A stretch of DNA of 64,000 nt from Pholiota molesta (Eukaryota; Basidiomycota; Agaricomycetes; Agaricales; Strophariaceae). Position numbers and translations under genes: made by a program. The notes below the pieces were generated by a model that did not search any database, was not told where the DNA came from, and was given only the letters and a program-made list of their open reading frames with translations. The DNA is taken from contig JACGCK010000008.1 in assembly GCA_014925825.1 (NCBI GenBank), forward strand, positions 62,001-126,000. Direction: 5' to 3'. Of the stretch, positions 36,389 through 47,189 are shown piece by piece (the stretch's first letter is position 1; each line of letters opens with the position of its first letter).

Positions 36389-38160
36389 TCACCGCAGGGT
36401 GGTGGAGGGTATCGATACCAGAGCATCCGCCTCCGGTGCTAAACGCGCTCTCTTCGTCTGCTCGGCCCCTTCCGGCAGCTCACTCAACGCCCGCTTGGCT
36501 TGTGCTGGCTCCGTCGCGGTATCTGCGGGCGCGTGCGCTAGAGCTAGGTAGGGATGGCATGTCAGCATCAGCGTGAATGTGAAAGTGAGAGGATGGTGGA
36601 AAGAAAGGGGTGTACTCACCATATGCTTTTTTCTGTTCTGCGGAGGGTCGGAAGTAGGGCTGGGCGAGCCAGTGGGGCATCATCTTAATGCCTGTGATGG
36701 GCTCAGTGGTGATGAGGTCTTTGAGGGGTGTACCCGCGGCTTCCTTTTCAGCGCGCTGTGCAAAAACAGAACAAGAAACAATGAGAACATGAGCAGCAAA
36801 GGGAAGGATTTGCATGGAAGTGCGAACATACCTCCATCCGCTCCTTCATCTCATTGCACACATCCACATACGCCTGGATGCACTCCTCCATCTTCTTCGG
36901 GCTGATCTTCACCCGCCCGAGCTTCTCCCGCAGATCCTGCTCCCGCACCAGCCCCGGGCGCATGATCTTGAACAGGTGCCCCTTGATCCCGCTCACGCTC
37001 GTCGTCGTCTTCAACTCTTCACGATCTCCAGGTACTCCAGCGCCAGGTCCGCGTGGCGCGGGTGGCGCAGCAGGATCTGCGCGTCGGAGTCGTACGCGGG
37101 CGAGTCGGGCGGGTGCACGTCGATGCCGGCGAAAAGCGCGGGGTTGTAGAGCTGCCCCTCGGCGCTCATGACGGCGTCCGCGCCGGTGGCGGCGAGGCAC
37201 GCGGCGATGTCCGCCTGGTAGAGGATGTTGCCGTTCGCGAAGACGGGGACGGACACGGCGTCTTTTACGGCGCGGATTTTGGCCCAGTCCGCGAGACCCT
37301 AAGGGAGATGAAGTGTGAGTGCGCGGTGAAATAGAACGACGAGGGAGACGTACAGTGTTCTGGCCGCGCTGCTCGCGCAGGCGCCCGTGGCAGGTGAGGA
37401 TCTGCGCCCCGGCCCGCTCGAGCATTTTGGCGTACTCCACTGTCTTCTCGACGGTGGGGAACACGCGGAATTTGGCAGTGACGGGGATGGACAGGTTCAC
37501 GTGGAGGATGTTGACTACGGTCGCGGGCAAGTCAATGTCAGAAAAACTTATACAGCCTGCCAGTGAACGGCAGTGACTCACTGAGTTTATAGATCAAATC
37601 CCAATCGTCCTGCAGGAACGAGCCATAGCGCCCCCGCTTCGCGATGTCCTGCGGGCAGCCGAGGTTCAGGTCGACGGCGTCGCAGTGCTTTTCGACGACC
37701 TTTGCCGAGGCGAGCAGCTGCTCCGGGTCGTTGGCGCAGAACTGGACGATGAGGGGCCGGTCGGTCGTCGGGTCGCCCTCTTCGCCGGAGACCAGGTCAA
37801 AGTTGGCGTTGCGGTACGTTTTGTTGGTGGGGTCAGTGAATATCTGTCGTTTGTGATATGTTCAAATGCCGACTGAGAGATGGAAAAGGAAAGTACCTTG
37901 GCATTGATCATGGGTGAGTAGATGACCTGTCGTCAGTGGATGATAAGTCGTTGATCTAACAATGATAATCTGGGGCACGTACTTGAGCACCATATCGTCT
38001 CGAAAGCCTTCTCCATGCCTGATACTGTTCAATACTGAGTTCATGATAATACCAAGAGCAGACGCACCAGCTCACTCTGATCAACCATCGGCGCGACGAT
38101 GTACTTGGGGCTTCCGAGCACCTCCCGGTAGAACTGGTACCCGGACAGCTTTGTGGACAT
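36389..38160 (-). CDS. DUS1: tRNA-dihydrouridine synthase DUS1 (one frame break)
   Basis: FMN-dependent enzyme that reduces uridine 16/17 of cytoplasmic tRNA. From ATG 38160: [31 protein letters not shown], then [62 protein letters not shown] (the catalytic Cys of the NLGCP motif), [75 protein letters not shown], and a helical C-terminal domain ([14 protein letters not shown]), with an Ala/Pro-rich tail to 36389. The TIM barrel and C-terminal domain are complete. Between LEYLEIVK and LKTTTSVSG one G is missing from a GG pair (about 37016). The retrotransposon at 38299 lies only 138 bp upstream of the start. Confidence 0.88.
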
Positions 38161-38298
38161 GCCTGATCCTGTTTCCGGCTGCATGATAGCTCGAAAGGAG
38201 GCGCGCAGCGCGCTGAGTGCGCCTTTGAATCCCGAAATGATTTGGAAGTGGTATAGGATGGCTGATTACAAAGCAGCCAGCCCAAAATCTCCGGAGTC

Positions 38299-38459
38299 AT
38301 TAGCCAAGCTACCGGCGAACCCGGCACAGCCGGAAAAAGCCGGTCGCAGCGTCCAGCTGAGCGGCAAGTGATGCAGAGGAAGATTCCCTCATCGCTCTGC
38401 ATCCTTGACGTCGTCGATAGCGTCGTACCCTCCTTATCAGCTAACCTACTGCTTTTCAC
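38299..38459. repeat. A1 split direct repeat
   Basis: 161 bp matching 42954-43114, beginning ATTAGCCAAGCTACC and ending CTACTGCTTTTCAC. It forms the left outer end of the recombinase retrotransposon and immediately precedes the gag ATG at 38469. Confidence 0.9.
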
Positions 38460-38468
38460 TAATCAAAC

Positions 38469-39936
38469 ATGACTGACAACATTCACGGACTCGCCCTCAC
38501 TCCTCCGGCCACATCCAATGCCAACGATGCACGCGCTGGCAATGCCAACCAAGCTGGCACCCGAGGCCGTCGCGCAGGAGCTCAACCCCCCGCAGGTGCG
38601 CCTGCACCCGAACCTGCACCCGCGCCCGCACCAGAGCCCGCGCCTGCTGCCGATCCCGCACCAGCTCCCGAACCCGCGCCCGCGCAAGCCGGTCCCGCCC
38701 AGGAAGCCATTCCACTCACAGCGCAGACTGCCGCCATCTACGAGGCTCGCATCGCCGCGCTCGCCAACACTATCAGTGCTTACAGAACCAATGGAGGCAC
38801 TTTGGTTCCCGACGAGTCAGCGCCCGGCCAGGAGACCATTGCGGCTCTGGAGCTCCCAGCCGTTAAGGAACCCGCGCGCAGAGTGCTCCCTGCAATCGTG
38901 CCCGGCCACAAGGCCAACGCCCTGGACAATGGTGAGTTACTTCTCTTCCTGCCGCACCCGTTTCCCGCCGTTGCCTATCTGTGCACCTCCGTACGCCGCC
39001 GTGTCGCGTTCGAACCCGCCGCCGTTTTTGCCGCCGTTGTACCGCCTCCGTACCCTGCCGTTTCCCGCCTGCCTGCCGTCTCTCCGTCCGTTCAGCATGT
39101 GCTGACCTTTTCCCCCTCCATGCAGCCATCCCGCCGCGTGTCGATCAGGCGTTTGCCGCCTTCCAGTACGTCCCGTACACAGCGCTCTCCCGTCCTGCGA
39201 GGGCGAAGGCCCTCAACGGCGATGCTGAGGTTGTCATTGCCAATGGCTCGCTCATTGCCAAGGGCCTCGACAAGTCAGGCGAGACCTCCATCACCACTCT
39301 GGAGTGGCTCGAAGCCGCCGCCATTGCCGTCCGCCGTACCCGTTATCACCATGGTGATGCCCGCGCCAAAGCCCTCGAGGCTCACCATGCCTGGGTCACC
39401 CAGCTGGGATCTTCCATCAGCTGGGCTGTCGCTGTTCAGTATGACATCCAGCAACGTGGGGCTTCGGCCAGCGACCCCACCCATGACCTGTCCACCCTCG
39501 ACGACGTTGCTGTATCCCTAATCTCCGCGAAGATCACCCTCGCGTCGAGTGCAGCTGCCGCGGCCCACATACCCTACCAGTCCCCATCAAAGCGTCCTCA
39601 CCCGTTTCCTGACTCCGCTGAGCGCCAGCCACGCCGCAGCTACACGCCAGCTTCCTCTTCCCCTGCGGGTGGCCGAAACCGCTGCTTTCGGTGTGGCGAG
39701 AGTGGGCATATGCCCAAAATTGCATTGCTTCCTCCACTAAGGCTGGCTGTGCCCCAGCCCCCCTCTCCACTGAGCCGCACTCTCCCAATGGCCTTATCGC
39801 CCCAAATGGCACTGCCTTCTGCTTCCGCTTTGCCTCTGCCACCTGTATCAATGGGTCATCCTGCAGCTTCCACCATGGCTGCTCCATCTGCCGAAGCACT
39901 GCCCATGGCGCCCGTGTCTGCCCCTCTGGCCACTGA
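38469..39936 (+). CDS. Gag-like protein of the YR retrotransposon, with an intron
   Basis: Presumed nucleocapsid protein. MTDNIHGLALTPPATS is followed by a long Ala/Pro-rich (AP)n stretch, then EARIAALANTISAYRTNGG and PGHKANALDN. The frame continues across a probable intron (38932-39125, GTGAGT...CATGCAG) into AIPPRVDQAFAAFQYVPYTA, TLEWLEAAAIAVRRTRYHHG, HHAWVTQLGSSISWAVAVQY and NRCFRCGESGHM, a CCHC knuckle. Completing the knuckle needs one restored A in the run near 39716, after which NCIASSTKAGC and CSFHHGCSICRSTAHGARVC follow to TGA 39936, giving a second Cys/His cluster. Joining gag directly to the recombinase in one frame is an artefact. Confidence 0.65.
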
Positions 39937-40051
39937 TCCTCGCCAGGTCTGTACACCGCTCATTCCTGAGCGCATCGAGGAGCTTCTCAGCTCACTCGGC
40001 ATCCTTAATGCCTGGCAGCATGTAGTTGCTGGCATCCGTCATGGCTTTAGC

Positions 40052-41585
40052 GTAGGGGTATCACAACCCCTACTGCTCTCTTATTTATTTCGACAATCAT
40101 TCTTCTTCCAACCTCGATCCTTCCTTCATAGACTCCTACATCCAGTCCGAGCAGGAGGCTGGCCGTTATTCAGCCCCATTTTCTCCAGCCGCCCTCGAAG
40201 CTATTATAGGCCCCTTTATCACGTCCCCCTTGGGCCTGGTCCCCAAGCCCAACTCCACCAAATTGCGCATGATCCAGGACCTTTCGTACCCCCGTGGAAA
40301 CCCATCTGTGCCTTCCGTCAATTCCCTCATCAATGCCGACGACTTTCCCACTGCATGGGGCACCTTTGCTTCGACCACCGAGCTCATCCTCTCTCTTCCT
40401 CCGGGCTGCCGGGCTGCTACATTCGATATCTCTGCAGCCTATCGAATTACGCCTGTCCACCCCAGCCAGCAGAATTACACCTGCATTTACTGGAAGGGCC
40501 TTGTGCATGTCGACCGTGCGGCCTGTTTTGGACTAGCCTCCAGTGCTGGTGTGTTCGGTTCAATTGCCGACATGCTTGTAGCCATTTACCGGGCTTCAGG
40601 CATCCGTGCCCTTACCAAGTGGGTAGACGATTTCTTTGTCATCATCTTTCCTACCGAAACCTGGACCGAGGAAGACTTTATGGCTATCACCAGCCGTCTT
40701 GGTGTTCCTTGGAGTCTCGAGAAGCTTCGCCGCTTTTCCACAGTCCAACGCTTTACTGGCTTCGACTGGGACCTGGACAACCGTACAGTATCCTTACCAC
40801 AAGAGAAGCTAACAGGTGCAATTGCATTGGTCCGTGCCTGGGGTGCCCCTGCTGCTCGTTTCTCATCCAAAGAAGCAGCCTCGCTGCATGGGAAGCTTGT
40901 CCACATCTCCTCCATCTTCCGCTGCATCCGTCCCTTCCTCCGTTCAATCTCTTACTTTGCCTCTTCCTTCTCCTCACCTCATGGGCATATGGCCAAGCGC
41001 GCTCCAGGTCCCAACATACAGACCGACCTATCATGGATCTGCTTTATCCTCGAGCTATCACCCAACCGCCTCCCCCTCCGTCCATCCACACCCATCGACC
41101 TAGCCTGGTGGGGCGACGCCAGCTCCTCCTTCGGTATAGGGGTTGTAGTAGGTGGCCACTGGGCCGTCTGGAGGTACGCTCCAGATTTCCGGGTTGGTCC
41201 AAACCAGGAGTACGATATTGGCTGGGCCGAAGCTGTCGCAGTCGAGCTTGCCCTCCGGATCGCCTTTCATCACCGCATCATCTCCCGCTCCTCACATGCA
41301 GGCTGCACCTTCCTTGTCCGTTCCGACAACCAGGGTGTAGTGGCCGTTGTCAACAAAGGCCGATCCCGCAGCCGGAACACCAACCGAATCCTCAAGGAGA
41401 TTTACAAGCTCCTAGCGCAGAACCAGATCTCACTCTGTACCGAGTATGTTACAAGTCGCGAAAACGTCACCGACGCACTATCTCGGGGCGATATCCCAGG
41501 TTTTCTCCATGGCTTCCCATCCGCCACAGTCAGATCCCATATCCCCCTACCTGGCCATCTGGTTGGCAAACTGATATCCGAGTGA
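40052..41585 (+). CDS. Reverse transcriptase/RNase H of the YR retrotransposon
   Basis: Copies element RNA. The open frame begins after a TAG near 40050, so an upstream join is needed: the gag-side frame carries WQHVVAGIRHGFSVGVS, the usual start of this RT, and then loses phase. The RT frame reads SFIDSYIQSEQEAGRY, PLGLVPKPNSTKLRMIQDLS, FDISAAYRITPVHPS and KWVDDFFVI, where VDD is the catalytic pair. RNase H follows with WWGDASSSFGIG (first Asp), EAVAVELALRIAF (Glu), VRSDNQGVVAVVNKG (Asp) and ENVTDALSRG (last Asp). It stops at TGA 41583-41585, overlapping the ATG of the recombinase as TGATG. The 450 codons of the recognisable core have no interruption. Confidence 0.85.
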
Positions 41586-42775
41586 TGCCCGCTGTTGCCT
41601 CACGGGTGGTACCCGATCCATCACTGCCTGGTCTTTACCATGTTGAGCGCGTAGCTGCCCTTCAGCTCATCCCCAGCCCTCTGCGTCCCAACTGCCCTGC
41701 CAACCAGCGTCTTTTCTGCTGGCGTGGTGTCCATCCAGCTCCATCACCAGTCATTGATCATCCCCTGCTCCGCCACTTTGCTCAGCTTGCGATCCAGGCA
41801 TCTCTCCAAGATCCTGGGAGCTATGGTTCAGGCCTGCGTAAATTCCACATTTTCTGTGATGTTTTCTCTATCCCCGAGCCAGCCCGCCTCCCAGCCAGTA
41901 CCGAACTCATTTATAGCTTCCTCCTCTGGGCTGTATCTGATCCTGACCCCAGCGACCCTCTTGTCCAGGATGGCACCCTCTTTGAGACGGTTTCCATTGC
42001 TACTGCCCGCAAATACATGTCAGCAATCCGAGCCTGGCATATCGCACAAAACTGGCCCCCACCACTTTCAGAAGCTAGTACAGCTCTCATCCTAGCAGGA
42101 ATCCGAGGAATGGACAACATCCAAGCTGGATCACGCCGTTGCCCCATGCGCCCCCCCATTACCCTAGTCATGATGCACACTCTCCGAGCCATTCTCAATC
42201 TCTCTGATCCCTTTGATGCCTGTCTTTGGGCCCAATGCACCTGTGCCTTCTTTGGCCTCATGCGTTTTGGCGAAGTCTCTGTACCAACTCGGGCTGCCTT
42301 TCGCATCAATAAGCACCTTTCACGTGGTAGCCTCCACTTTGGTACAGATCTCACAGGCAGACCATATGCCCGTCTACGCCTTCCTTCAGCCAAGACTGCC
42401 CGTGCTGGTGAATCCCAGGATGTCTTTTTAGTTGAACAGTCAGGCCTATGCCCCCTGGAAGCTCTCCATAATCTCATTAGCCTTATCCCTGCTCCATCTG
42501 ATGCCCCACTTTTCTCATGGCGAGACAGCCGGGGCACTATTCGTCCTACCATAAAATCCACTGCGCTCTCCAAGATCAACTCCATCCTCTCTGCCGCAGG
42601 CTTTGGGAATGCCTTTGGGCATTCTTTTCGCATTGGAGGTGCCTCTTTCTACCTCGCCAAAGGTGTATCACCCGAGATTGTCCGCATCCATGGCCGTTGG
42701 AAGTCCCTTGCCTACGAGGTTTACATTCGCTCCTTTGAGCAAATTGCCTCAACCCACTTGGCCAATCAGGTCTGA
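41585..42775 (+). CDS. Tyrosine recombinase of the YR retrotransposon
   Basis: Integrates the circular DNA copy by site-specific recombination. 396 residues from ATG 41585: an N-terminal SAM-like core-binding part (LRKFHIFCDVF, ATARKYMSAIRAWHIAQNW) and a catalytic part with the conserved Arg in LMRFGEVSVP, the His-x-x-Arg box GHSFRIGGASFYLAKG, the Trp of HGRWKS in place of His, and the nucleophile Tyr in LAYEVYIRSFEQ. All catalytic positions are present and the frame is intact, so the protein could be active. The stop at 42775 is 69 bp before repeat B1. Confidence 0.88.
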   Translation: MPAVASRVVPDPSLPGLYHVERVAALQLIPSPLRPNCPANQRLFCWRGVHPAPSPVIDHPLLRHFAQLAIQASLQDPGSYGSGLRKFHIFCDVFSIPEPARLPASTELIYSFLLWAVSDPDPSDPLVQDGTLFETVSIATARKYMSAIRAWHIAQNWPPPLSEASTALILAGIRGMDNIQAGSRRCPMRPPITLVMMHTLRAILNLSDPFDACLWAQCTCAFFGLMRFGEVSVPTRAAFRINKHLSRGSLHFGTDLTGRPYARLRLPSAKTARAGESQDVFLVEQSGLCPLEALHNLISLIPAPSDAPLFSWRDSRGTIRPTIKSTALSKINSILSAAGFGNAFGHSFRIGGASFYLAKGVSPEIVRIHGRWKSLAYEVYIRSFEQIASTHLANQV

Positions 42776-42844
42776 ATTTCCGTGCCCTCGCCTCTTAGTT
42801 GGGTTTGGGCGGCTCTCGAGCCACCGTTTTCGTCTCGTTGGGTG

Positions 42845-42954
42845 AGCGGCTCGTTCTTGCCCGCGTTCCGCGTCAGCTCCGCTGACCAAACCCAACCTCC
42901 GTTCTCTTTCAGCGCACCTGTCTTTCTCCAACCTAACGCGAGACGAAGCTGGAA
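42845..42954. repeat. B1 split direct repeat
   Basis: 110 bp matching 43458-43567, beginning AGCGGCTCGTTCTTGCCC and ending GACGAAGCTGGAA. It abuts A2 directly. Confidence 0.9.
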
Positions 42955-43114
42955 TTAGCCAAGCTACCGGCGAACCCGGCACAGCCGGAAAAAGCCGGTC
43001 GCAGCGTCCAGCTGAGCGGCAAGTGATGCAGAGGAAGATTCCCTCATCGCTCTGCATCCTTGACGTCGTCGATAGCGTCGTACCCTCCTTATCAGCTAAC
43101 CTACTGCTTTTCAC
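42954..43114. repeat. A2 split direct repeat
   Basis: 161 bp copy of A1, fused to the end of B1. About 340 bp of AT- and pyrimidine-rich sequence without a reading frame separates A2 from B2. Confidence 0.9.
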
Positions 43115-43457
43115 CCACCCACCCAACCCTTAATTTTTAGTATTTCCTTCCTATCTTGTCCTAATACCTACCTTCCTTTCTGCTTAACCATTGCTTAACT
43201 GAATCCTAATTCCTACATTCCTTTCCATATTAACTGAAACCTATTTCCTTACCATTTTATCTGTCATACTCACCTAACAATTCCTTACTATCTTTGTTTA
43301 AAACCACTATATATGCTGTTAATCTGTCCACCAACTGTTCACAATTTACCAGATCAACCATAAGCATAAAATTTCAGGAATACATCCAATTCCTTGAGTT
43401 GTATATATGAGTCACCGTTGCAAAGAAAGAGAACAACGCGAGTGAACCCGCCCGCCC

Positions 43458-43567
43458 AGCGGCTCGTTCTTGCCCGCGTTCCGCGTCAGCTCCGCTGACC
43501 AAACCCAACCTCCGTTCTCTTTCAGCGCACCTGTCTTTCTCCAACCTAACGCGAGACGAAGCTGGAA
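43458..43567. repeat. B2 split direct repeat, right end of the YR element
   Basis: 110 bp copy of B1; the sequence after GCTGGAA diverges from the B1 context, marking the right boundary. Confidence 0.9.
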
Positions 43568-43877
43568 CAGTGGGCACCGGCAACGCCTGCGAAAAAAATG
43601 TATCAGGAAAAGTGGCTGGGCCAAGAATAGATCAGTCGTCAAGCCGAGAGTGATCCGCGTAGCCGATAAGTCCGAGCGCGTTATCAGTGCTAGATCGCAA
43701 AGCTCTTTGTTGGAGTTTCTGCAAGTATAATTCAAGTAGTATGCAATAAGTAAATACTGATCTTCACGCTTAAGTAGCTATAGAAGTAGTAGGTGTTCAA
43801 AATTATAAAGAATATATCATAGAAATAGAACAACGGTTGCAAAAAGTCAAGTTGACTGCGCGAGAAAATCGCTCTCT
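43568..43877. other. Spacer between YR element and the 907-aa gene
   Basis: AT-rich, with no frame or repeat recognised. It is the 3' flank of the minus-strand gene that follows. Confidence 0.35.
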
Positions 43878-46661
43878 CTATCCTTCCATCATGTCCGCGT
43901 CTTCCCTGTCTTCCACCTCATCCCACTCCAGAGTTCTGGAGACCCCGGCAGCTTGAGGAGGATGGATATTCCGATAGTCGTCTGCACAGAAGTCGTCTGG
44001 GAGCCGTTTGATGATAGTTATGAGCTCTCGCAGTAAGCCATCCTTATTCAGTTCATTGATTTTTGTCTTTGATCCAATGTGTTTGTCGTGTCGTCGATGC
44101 CAGGCGATCTGAAGACGTAAATCAACAACAGTTATCTTCTTCCCCGCCGACTTCAAGCCATTTTTGAGGGTTTCAACGTCCAACTCGAGTAGGAGTGCGT
44201 CGAGAATGGAACTCTTCGCATCTGCAGCGGCCTTTTTCGTAATATCGTTCGTTCGTTTTCGTGACACCTCCGCTTTATCATGCAGTATCTCCTCCTGCAT
44301 GCTTTTTTGAGGTAAGCCTGATGCATCCTGTTTACGAGCCTGTGATCGAAGGAATGCTTGATCTGCAGGGGTGTTGAAAACATGTCGAATAAAGCTGTTC
44401 GTGTCGTTTTTGCGGTACATCATGCGAGAGTTGATCTTGGGCAAAGAGATATTTGGTGCACGGTGAAAGCTCTGTCGAGTCGTCCCTAATGCTCCCTCGT
44501 TAACATCATTTGTAGTGTCGATCCAGAGGCTATCCTTTTCGTCGCGCGATAATTCCGCGATAACACCACCATCTGCAAATTCAGACGTGAAACGGTTCCA
44601 TGTCTCCAGTGCGCCACGCAAGAACGCTACCAGACAGTCATTGAGGTGAGGGAGTGAATCTTTTATGCAGTGGATTGCGTAGATAGCCTCTGGTCGTTCC
44701 CAAACCTGACCATCGAGACTGCCTAATGTGTAAGAACAATCATTGGCAAGGAGGAGTTCGGGTGTGTCGATGAGGTTTGCAATATGCGCCTTGACCTGAT
44801 CATGCAGAGGACCAGCATCTAGCGCATTCATCCGTCTTTCTCCTGAACCACGGACTCTACGCATGTATGGATCGCTAATGGCCTGAGAGTAGAGTGAAAG
44901 CACACAAAGTTCGGTGAGTGTTGGAATATCCTTCAAGCCGACGAAGACGTTGTTCTCCATATGATTGAAGTTTCTGTTCTCCTTCTTGTCCCGCACAAGC
45001 AGCAAGAACTCAAGATACAAAGGGAGGTGCACAAGAAGAGCCGAGGCAGCTGCGCAGTGGCATTGAAATCGTATGCTGCTCGTGTCGGGGAACTGGATTC
45101 GGTATCCAAGATGATCTTCGAAGAACATACGGTAAGTATCTTGTTGGCCTTTCTTCTGATCTTTGTGATTGAAAATTGCTCCTGCCAGGCTGGTGAGCTT
45201 TACAGCTCCTCCTTCTGACACGTCCTGTGCGCGTTGTGCAGCTGAAGTCGATCCCATTGCTGCTGCCGCTGCGTTGTCGCGATTCATAAGCTTTACGGGG
45301 CCTTGTATGTTTGAATCTTTCCAGAACTGTGCCATCGCTTTGGCTCCTCCCTTGACTGAATTCATTTCCTTGTGCATGCAGCATCCAGACCACACGAAGA
45401 GTTGAGCCCGTCGAAGGTCTTCTTCTGAAAGTTTACTCCATGCTTCTTCGCCAAATCGGACGCACAACTGCTTGTAAGTTTCTTCGTCTAGTCGGTCCTT
45501 TTCCACTTCACTGAGAGCATCCCATGTAGCAATCCCCCCCACTTTTTCGATTTTTTCCGTGCTTGCATCGAGAATTATCGGTAAGAGGTCGTTTATAGGA
45601 GTTGCCTCCATGTATCTGCGCCCATAGATTTGCTTTGTGCTGATAGTCTTCCATTCCACAAGAAGCTTCGCAAGGCGCTTCTGGTCTTCTGCGTGATCTG
45701 AACCCAGGCCCAATAAATACATTGGAAAGGTAATGGGATCCGCTGGCGTGGCCTTTCCGAGACGGCTTTGGTTGTAGATACCGTATATGTCCTGAACCTG
45801 GTGCTGAAGTCCGTGAAGTTGCATGTTACTGGTGTGATTCGGAGCAGATCCGATTCCCATAAAGCGTGTTGTGAAGATCCTTGCAGGTGTGCACCGTGTG
45901 CTTTCCTCTGCATTATTATACTGTGGAACTTTTAGATTCATATGACGGGATTCGTAGTTTCGATGTCGGATTGTTGTTCCATCTGAACTGATAGTGAGTC
46001 CTGATTTATTGATTAAATAAGTAAATATTCATGCTACTTATATTGCCCAAATCTACTCACCTTTTGCTTCTGTGATTTCAGTTCCTAATTGGACAACCGA
46101 AGCTATTCCACCTTCTTTCATGATTCGACTGACTGTTCGAGCAGAGACGGTATCGATGACATCAACTCCTAGCCCTTTAGCCACAGTTCTGATGACTTCG
46201 CTGGTCTTTTCTTCCGGTATGTTCATTGCTCCTAGATCCCGAATCATAGCACGGCAAGAATCTTTAACCACTCCCTTTTCTTTGATGTAGGCCTCTTCCG
46301 GAAGACTATGAACCCTCTCGAGTGTCTTCACAATTAGGTTTTCTTTTTGCTTTGGTGCTCGGAATCCACGCATACGTAAATTGAGCTCGACACGTTCATT
46401 CTCCTTTTTTAGAACATCTCGCGAGTTCTTTGCACGTTTGGCCTCCCGGGTCTTGTTCCATAGCTTTCTCTGGAATGCATCACCTCTTTCCCGCTCTTCT
46501 TTAACCTGTTGTTCTAGCCTTCTGTTCTCCTTTTCATCTGCATTATTCTGTCCTGTTGAATTACCGTGGTCACTAGTATTCCCTTTTTGGTGCTGAGCAC
46601 GGATTTTTGCCAGATTTTGTACTGCTTGAGCTCTTTGAAGGGGTGTACGCTGTGCTGGCAT
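43878..46661 (-). CDS. Large intact protein of a repeat-like Agaricomycete family
   Basis: Two exons (46061-46661 and 43878-46000) join in frame across a 60-bp intron with GTGAGT donor, giving 907 residues. Exon 1 starts MPAQRTPLQRAQAVQNLAK and forms a charged coiled coil (KEERERGDAFQRKLWNKTRE), then IRDLGAMNIPEEKTSEVIRT and ARTVSRIMKEGG. Across the junction comes LTISSDGTTIRHRNYESRH, and later FMGIGSAPNHTSN, AQLFVWSGCCMHKEMNSVKG and a His/Asp-rich C-terminal half. I recognise this as a family present in many near-identical copies in Agaricomycete genomes, probably mobile or recently amplified, but no transposase fold is proven. The Asp of SDGTT and the H.E.N of GCCMHKEMN are possible metal ligands. 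No flanking inverted repeat was found. Confidence 0.6.
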
Positions 46662-47189
46662 ACTTAGAGAGGGTTTCGGTAGCTGTAAGTAGTCAAGAAA
46701 AATATATTGACGTGCTGTAAGTGCATAAATTGGATGGATGCGCCGACGCGACGCGGTCGCGACGAGACAACTAATGGCTGTTGATAACCCTGAATTACCA
46801 TATTAGGGCATTAAAAACAAGTCTTTTGAAGATGGCTCCGTGCTGCTTTCCACAAACACCAGTGTACAAATTGAAACCACCCATTCTTATTAGTTTACCA
46901 TTTGCTAAAAAGTCTCCGGAACAGAATTTTCTGCAAATGTCTCTAGTACTCTCATTTCATGAAAATTTGGTGCCATTTTGAGAGTATTTGAAGACTGAGC
47001 CGAAGAAAAAAAATTCCACTCCGAAGACTCAATTTATATTATCAAGGTAATCACTTTCTTCCATACAAACTACATTCCATCTGTTGAAGTGGCGATGAGA
47101 GGGAACGTAGCCATTTTTTTGGTGGTGCGTCGGAGTTTGAATTACTGATGCATTGCTGGTCCCCAGTCACAGTCTGCTGTACAAGCTTT

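Larger units (their letters stand above)
38299..43567 (+). mobile_element. Tyrosine-recombinase retrotransposon, Ngaro/PAT-like, with split direct repeats
   Basis: The element has the order A1, gag, RT/RNase H, tyrosine recombinase, B1, A2, B2. The 161-bp A repeat occurs at 38299-38459 and 42954-43114; the 110-bp B repeat at 42845-42954 and 43458-43567; both pairs look identical by eye. B1 and A2 abut, so the junction GCTGGAATTAGCC is the sequence expected in a circular DNA intermediate, from which the outer A1 and B2 ends are regenerated. This split-repeat layout distinguishes Ngaro and PAT elements from DIRS (inverted repeats) and from LTR elements. No methyltransferase lies between RNase H and recombinase, which favours Ngaro-like. 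No target duplication is expected for this class and none is seen. Near-identical repeats suggest a young insertion. Confidence 0.85.

Noticed and set aside
38981..42775. A single 1,264-codon open frame across the YR retrotransposon
   Set aside because: Its first third is gag and its last third the recombinase, but the middle is a Pro/Ser/Cys-rich shadow of RT/RNase H, which is encoded in another frame with all its motifs. It is not one protein.
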